Positions 39,041 to 41,542 of a stretch of 41,542 nucleotides of DNA are shown piece by piece. The stretch spans positions 1 through 41,542 of IMG/VR virus record IMGVR_UViG_3300044846_002890; one strand, given 5' to 3'. This stretch comes from a virus. The position numbers and the translations under genes are program-made. Within the stretch, counting starts at the first letter, position 1. Each line of letters opens with the position of its first letter. The notes beneath the pieces are model-generated. The model was not told where the DNA came from and ran no database searches. It saw only the letters and a list, made by a program, of their open reading frames with translations.

Positions 39041-40804
39041 TTAACGACCACCAAATAACCAACCGTATTTTTGGTAGTCGGCCTTAGTTGCGGCCCCATT
39101 ATTATTCAAATTATTGTCTCTTCCCATTTGCGGCACCATTGGATTAAAAAAGTCGGAAGAGTTTTTATTTTCATTCACAGTTGTTGCCCATGAATTTATC
39201 ATCGCCTTTGTATGATTCGTAACTTTTTCTAAAGATTGGAATGATTTTTCCGCAACATATAATGCCATAGAAACCCCCATAATACAATCATCGTGATGTC
39301 CTTTTTGGTGGTCAGGTCTTCCATTTATATAAATAAATGTGTTCATTTCATTGTATAATCTATTTGAATATACTTTAAACCCATGCCTTACACCCTCTTC
39401 AAACGCTGCAATAATTTGAACTCTTTTTGAATTAAAATTAATCCCTGGTATTTTATCATTTATTTTTGGGTCCCATTTCCACTTATTACTTGTATCAACA
39501 TTATCAACATATAATCCAGCTTGATAATTTAACTCTTGTAACTTTCTTGCAGTAGAAATACCCATACCACCTGTGATGTCAATAACACAATAAGCATTAT
39601 ACATTGTTCCCCATTTATATGCAATTTCTGCTAATACATCTGGTGGGATTTTTGCAACGTATTCTAACACTTGTTCTCTTTCATCAAAATCAATGATTTG
39701 AATACACGAGAAGTCTTCAGAATCACCTCTTGATACATCCACACCCATTACATATTTGTGACCGTTTACGGGTTCTTTAAATATCCATAATGAACCACCC
39801 ATAAGTTTAGCTTGGGGCTCACGTAAAGTATTTTTGGCAATACCTTGCATCAATTCTGATTCAAATACATTATCACCCGAACCTAAGAAGTTACATTCCA
39901 ATTCCTGAGCAACTTTTCTTCGGTCAAACTTTAACTTCTTAACCATACTTTCAAACCATGATGAACATGGTTTATATCCCTGACTAATGTAATCAGTTAC
40001 GATTGAATGGTCTCTGTCATATGGATTTTCCATTGACAAGTTAATAATATCCTTATCAGTATATTCTTCTCTATTTAATAAAAAATGAACCAAATCGTTT
40101 GTTTTAACCATATACAAATCTTTTGTATATCTTGGGTCACGATACCAAAACATCTCAGATATTTTGAAATCATTCATATTCCTTAATGATTGGTCGTAAA
40201 TCTCATAGTAAATTTGGTCATATCCGTTTGGAGTGGATACTACAATTACTTTACCCCCTGTTGATAGGGATGCCATACACGCAGACCAAAAATCTGAGTC
40301 CGCTTCAATAAACGCAGCCTCGTCAAATACAAGAATTGTTGGAGTATAACCCCTCAAAGCATCTTTTGATGTTGCAACAGCCTTAACTTCACAATTATTA
40401 TTAAGTTTAAAGTGTCTTTGGGAGTTTTTTTCTTTTGAGAATGAAATACCAACCCACGCGGGCCATTGTTCAGTAAACCCTCTAACCTTGTTAGCCATCT
40501 CCATTGATGTGTCTAACTTGTTGGCAATAATAAGGATTTTTTCAGGTTTGTTCTTTTGTGCAAATGCCAATTTTTTTGATATCCAAGCGGCGGTTACTGT
40601 TGATACACCTGCCTGACGATACTTTAATGCAATGTTCTCATTGTATTTGTCGTAATCTTCAATTAAACTAACTTGGTCTGGGAATAAATCTAATGGGACG
40701 TATTTTGATACGGTATTATCGTATGTCTGTAAATAAGTTCGAAGTGCGTAAGGAGTATTCCTCATGCACTTCGTTAATTCTATAATAAGTTGTTCTCTAT
40801 TCAC
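39041..40804 (-). CDS. 17: Terminase large subunit, gp17-like
   Basis: A 587-residue DNA packaging motor and nuclease. The ATPase has a deviant Walker A (KYRQAGVST, about 61-69), with Lys before the loop instead of the usual GKT/S, as in several terminases. Walker B is ILVFDEAAF (157-165) and the coupling motif is VVSTPNG (near 188). The RNase H-like nuclease holds GVDVSRGDSEDFSCIQI (first metal Asp), YCVIDITGGMGIST (second) and HHDDCIMGVSMAL (third Asp). Length is close to T4 gp17 (610). It is followed by the portal gene with no tail sheath or tube genes between, unlike T4 (17-18-19-20). It lies 6 nt after the partial gene at 40811. Confidence 0.94.
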   Translation of the reverse strand: MNREQLIIELTKCMRNTPYALRTYLQTYDNTVSKYVPLDLFPDQVSLIEDYDKYNENIALKYRQAGVSTVTAAWISKKLAFAQKNKPEKILIIANKLDTSMEMANKVRGFTEQWPAWVGISFSKEKNSQRHFKLNNNCEVKAVATSKDALRGYTPTILVFDEAAFIEADSDFWSACMASLSTGGKVIVVSTPNGYDQIYYEIYDQSLRNMNDFKISEMFWYRDPRYTKDLYMVKTNDLVHFLLNREEYTDKDIINLSMENPYDRDHSIVTDYISQGYKPCSSWFESMVKKLKFDRRKVAQELECNFLGSGDNVFESELMQGIAKNTLREPQAKLMGGSLWIFKEPVNGHKYVMGVDVSRGDSEDFSCIQIIDFDEREQVLEYVAKIPPDVLAEIAYKWGTMYNAYCVIDITGGMGISTARKLQELNYQAGLYVDNVDTSNKWKWDPKINDKIPGINFNSKRVQIIAAFEEGVRHGFKVYSNRLYNEMNTFIYINGRPDHQKGHHDDCIMGVSMALYVAEKSFQSLEKVTNHTKAMINSWATTVNENKNSSDFFNPMVPQMGRDNNLNNNGAATKADYQKYGWLFGGR

Positions 40805-40810
40805 AAAATG

Positions 40811-41542
40811 TTATTTAGGTAATGATATACCTAAACCACCTAAAAAGTCATCTAAACCATCATCATCATCCTCATCTGAATCAATATTTTCCTCTTCTTT
40901 GTAGTTTTCAAATTCTTCTTTCATTTGAATAGCTTCTTTCATAATTTCTTCAAATCTTGAAGTTGCTTTTCTAACTTTTGAAGAATCTTCAGAGATGGCA
41001 TTTCCAATAATTTCTAAAAACTCTTGTGCTGGTATTTGGTATAACAATATATGGAACCAGTTTATTAGTCCTTTATTATCTTGGTCGTACATTTCATCGG
41101 GTAATGCAAATCTAATTTTTTCAACTATTTCAGGACCGATTCTTAATTGCATTGGTTCGTTAGATAAAATGTCTGTTTGACCTTGTACTTTTTGACGAAG
41201 ACCTGGCTCTTTTGGTAGTCCATGTCTACCTTTAGCCTCTTCTAATCCTTTAATAATTTCATGACAAAGAATTGGGAAAATCATACCTGTGGCCATGATT
41301 TTTGTGTCGGGTTGTGATTCACCTTCTTCACCACCTTCTTCTTCATCGGCGTCACCTAATTCAACTTTACCTGCAACACCTTGACCTGTTTGACTCATCA
41401 TTTCAATCATTTGTTCCATACTAAAATATAAGAAATCATTGATTGCCATGATACCCAAATAATCTCTATATAAAGACGGGTCAATGGCATCTAATCTAGC
41501 TTTAATTTCAGGTTTTTGGAAAAGGTAGTGTCCTTTTTTTGC
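40811..41542 (-). CDS. Protein of unknown function upstream of terminase (5' end outside window)
   Basis: The frame is open to the window edge on the minus strand, reading AKKGHYLFQKPEIKARLDAI in its first visible codons, so the N-terminus lies outside. The TTG at 41458 and ATG at 41449 are internal. At least 243 residues remain. A segment MATGMIFPILCHEIIKGLEE, then EPMQLRIGPEIVEKIRFALP and GLINWFHILLYQIPAQEFLE look alpha-helical. The C-terminal 40 residues are very acidic (EEENIDSDEDDDDGLDDFLG). Its position 6 nt before the terminase gene suggests a packaging or head role, but no small-terminase HTH is visible. Function unknown. Confidence 0.7.
   Translation of the reverse strand, partial: AKKGHYLFQKPEIKARLDAIDPSLYRDYLGIMAINDFLYFSMEQMIEMMSQTGQGVAGKVELGDADEEEGGEEGESQPDTKIMATGMIFPILCHEIIKGLEEAKGRHGLPKEPGLRQKVQGQTDILSNEPMQLRIGPEIVEKIRFALPDEMYDQDNKGLINWFHILLYQIPAQEFLEIIGNAISEDSSKVRKATSRFEEIMKEAIQMKEEFENYKEEENIDSDEDDDDGLDDFLGGLGISLPK

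Noticed and set aside
41449-41458. TTG (41458) or ATG (41449) as start of the gene upstream of the terminase
   Set aside because: The frame continues open to the window edge with protein-like sequence, so these are internal codons and the gene is partial.
1-41542. tRNA genes, insertion sequences, integrase or attachment sites
   Set aside because: No cloverleaf-like sequence, transposase or recombinase motif, or paired direct repeats flanking a cargo were seen by eye. A tRNA scan would be decisive.

Overview
This window is part of the genome of a large T4-like (myovirus-type) tailed phage, most likely infecting a member of the Bacteroidota. The phage assignment rests on T4-type head genes in T4-like order on the minus strand: large terminase, portal, prohead protease, acidic core/scaffold protein and major capsid protein. 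A gp5-like baseplate OB-fold protein and a gp55-like late sigma factor lie on the plus strand. The host inference rests on four things: a phage-encoded bS21 ribosomal protein whose sequence resembles Bacteroidota bS21; AT-rich start contexts (typically TAATATGG) with almost no Shine-Dalgarno sequences; a DUF4494-like gene; and a TAnnTTTG promoter box at 28466. No tRNA, insertion sequence or CRISPR array was seen.

Layout. (1) 1-2797, minus: a large adhesin or tail-fibre-like protein, cut by the window edge, with LamG-like segments, a Cys cluster and long Thr-Pro repeats. (2) 2851-5531, plus: five small proteins of mostly unknown function, one with a WYL-like fold. (3) 5588-21437, plus: a dense glycan cassette of about 15 genes, with glycosyltransferases of GT-A and GT-B type, GT11 and GT10 fucosyltransferases, GDP-mannose 4,6-dehydratase, a UDP-sugar dehydrogenase homologue, a short DegT aminotransferase, a hexapeptide acetyltransferase, a FkbM methyltransferase, a WbuC-like cupin and DUF6165. 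It is interleaved with nucleotide and nucleic-acid genes: PolB-type exonuclease, dUTPase, HAD proteins and PhoH. (4) 21437-29228, plus: sigma factor, large virion/baseplate proteins and small proteins. (5) 29221-41542, mostly minus: a zinc-ribbon protein and the head and packaging module, with the bS21 gene inserted on the opposite strand.

Working together: terminase, portal, protease, core and capsid build and fill the head. Putative (I/L)xE protease sites occur in the capsid protein and in at least one additional small protein. The sigma factor probably drives late genes, and a recurring sense-strand TATTTAT element before many transcription units is a candidate target. The glycan cassette could decorate virion proteins, with the mucin-like Thr-Pro adhesin as an attractive substrate, or could alter the host surface. 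GDP-mannose dehydratase plus two or three fucosyltransferases point to a 6-deoxyhexose such as fucose, although no GDP-fucose synthase is in the window. bS21 could bias host ribosomes toward phage mRNAs.

All family assignments come from reading motifs by eye; no database search was run.
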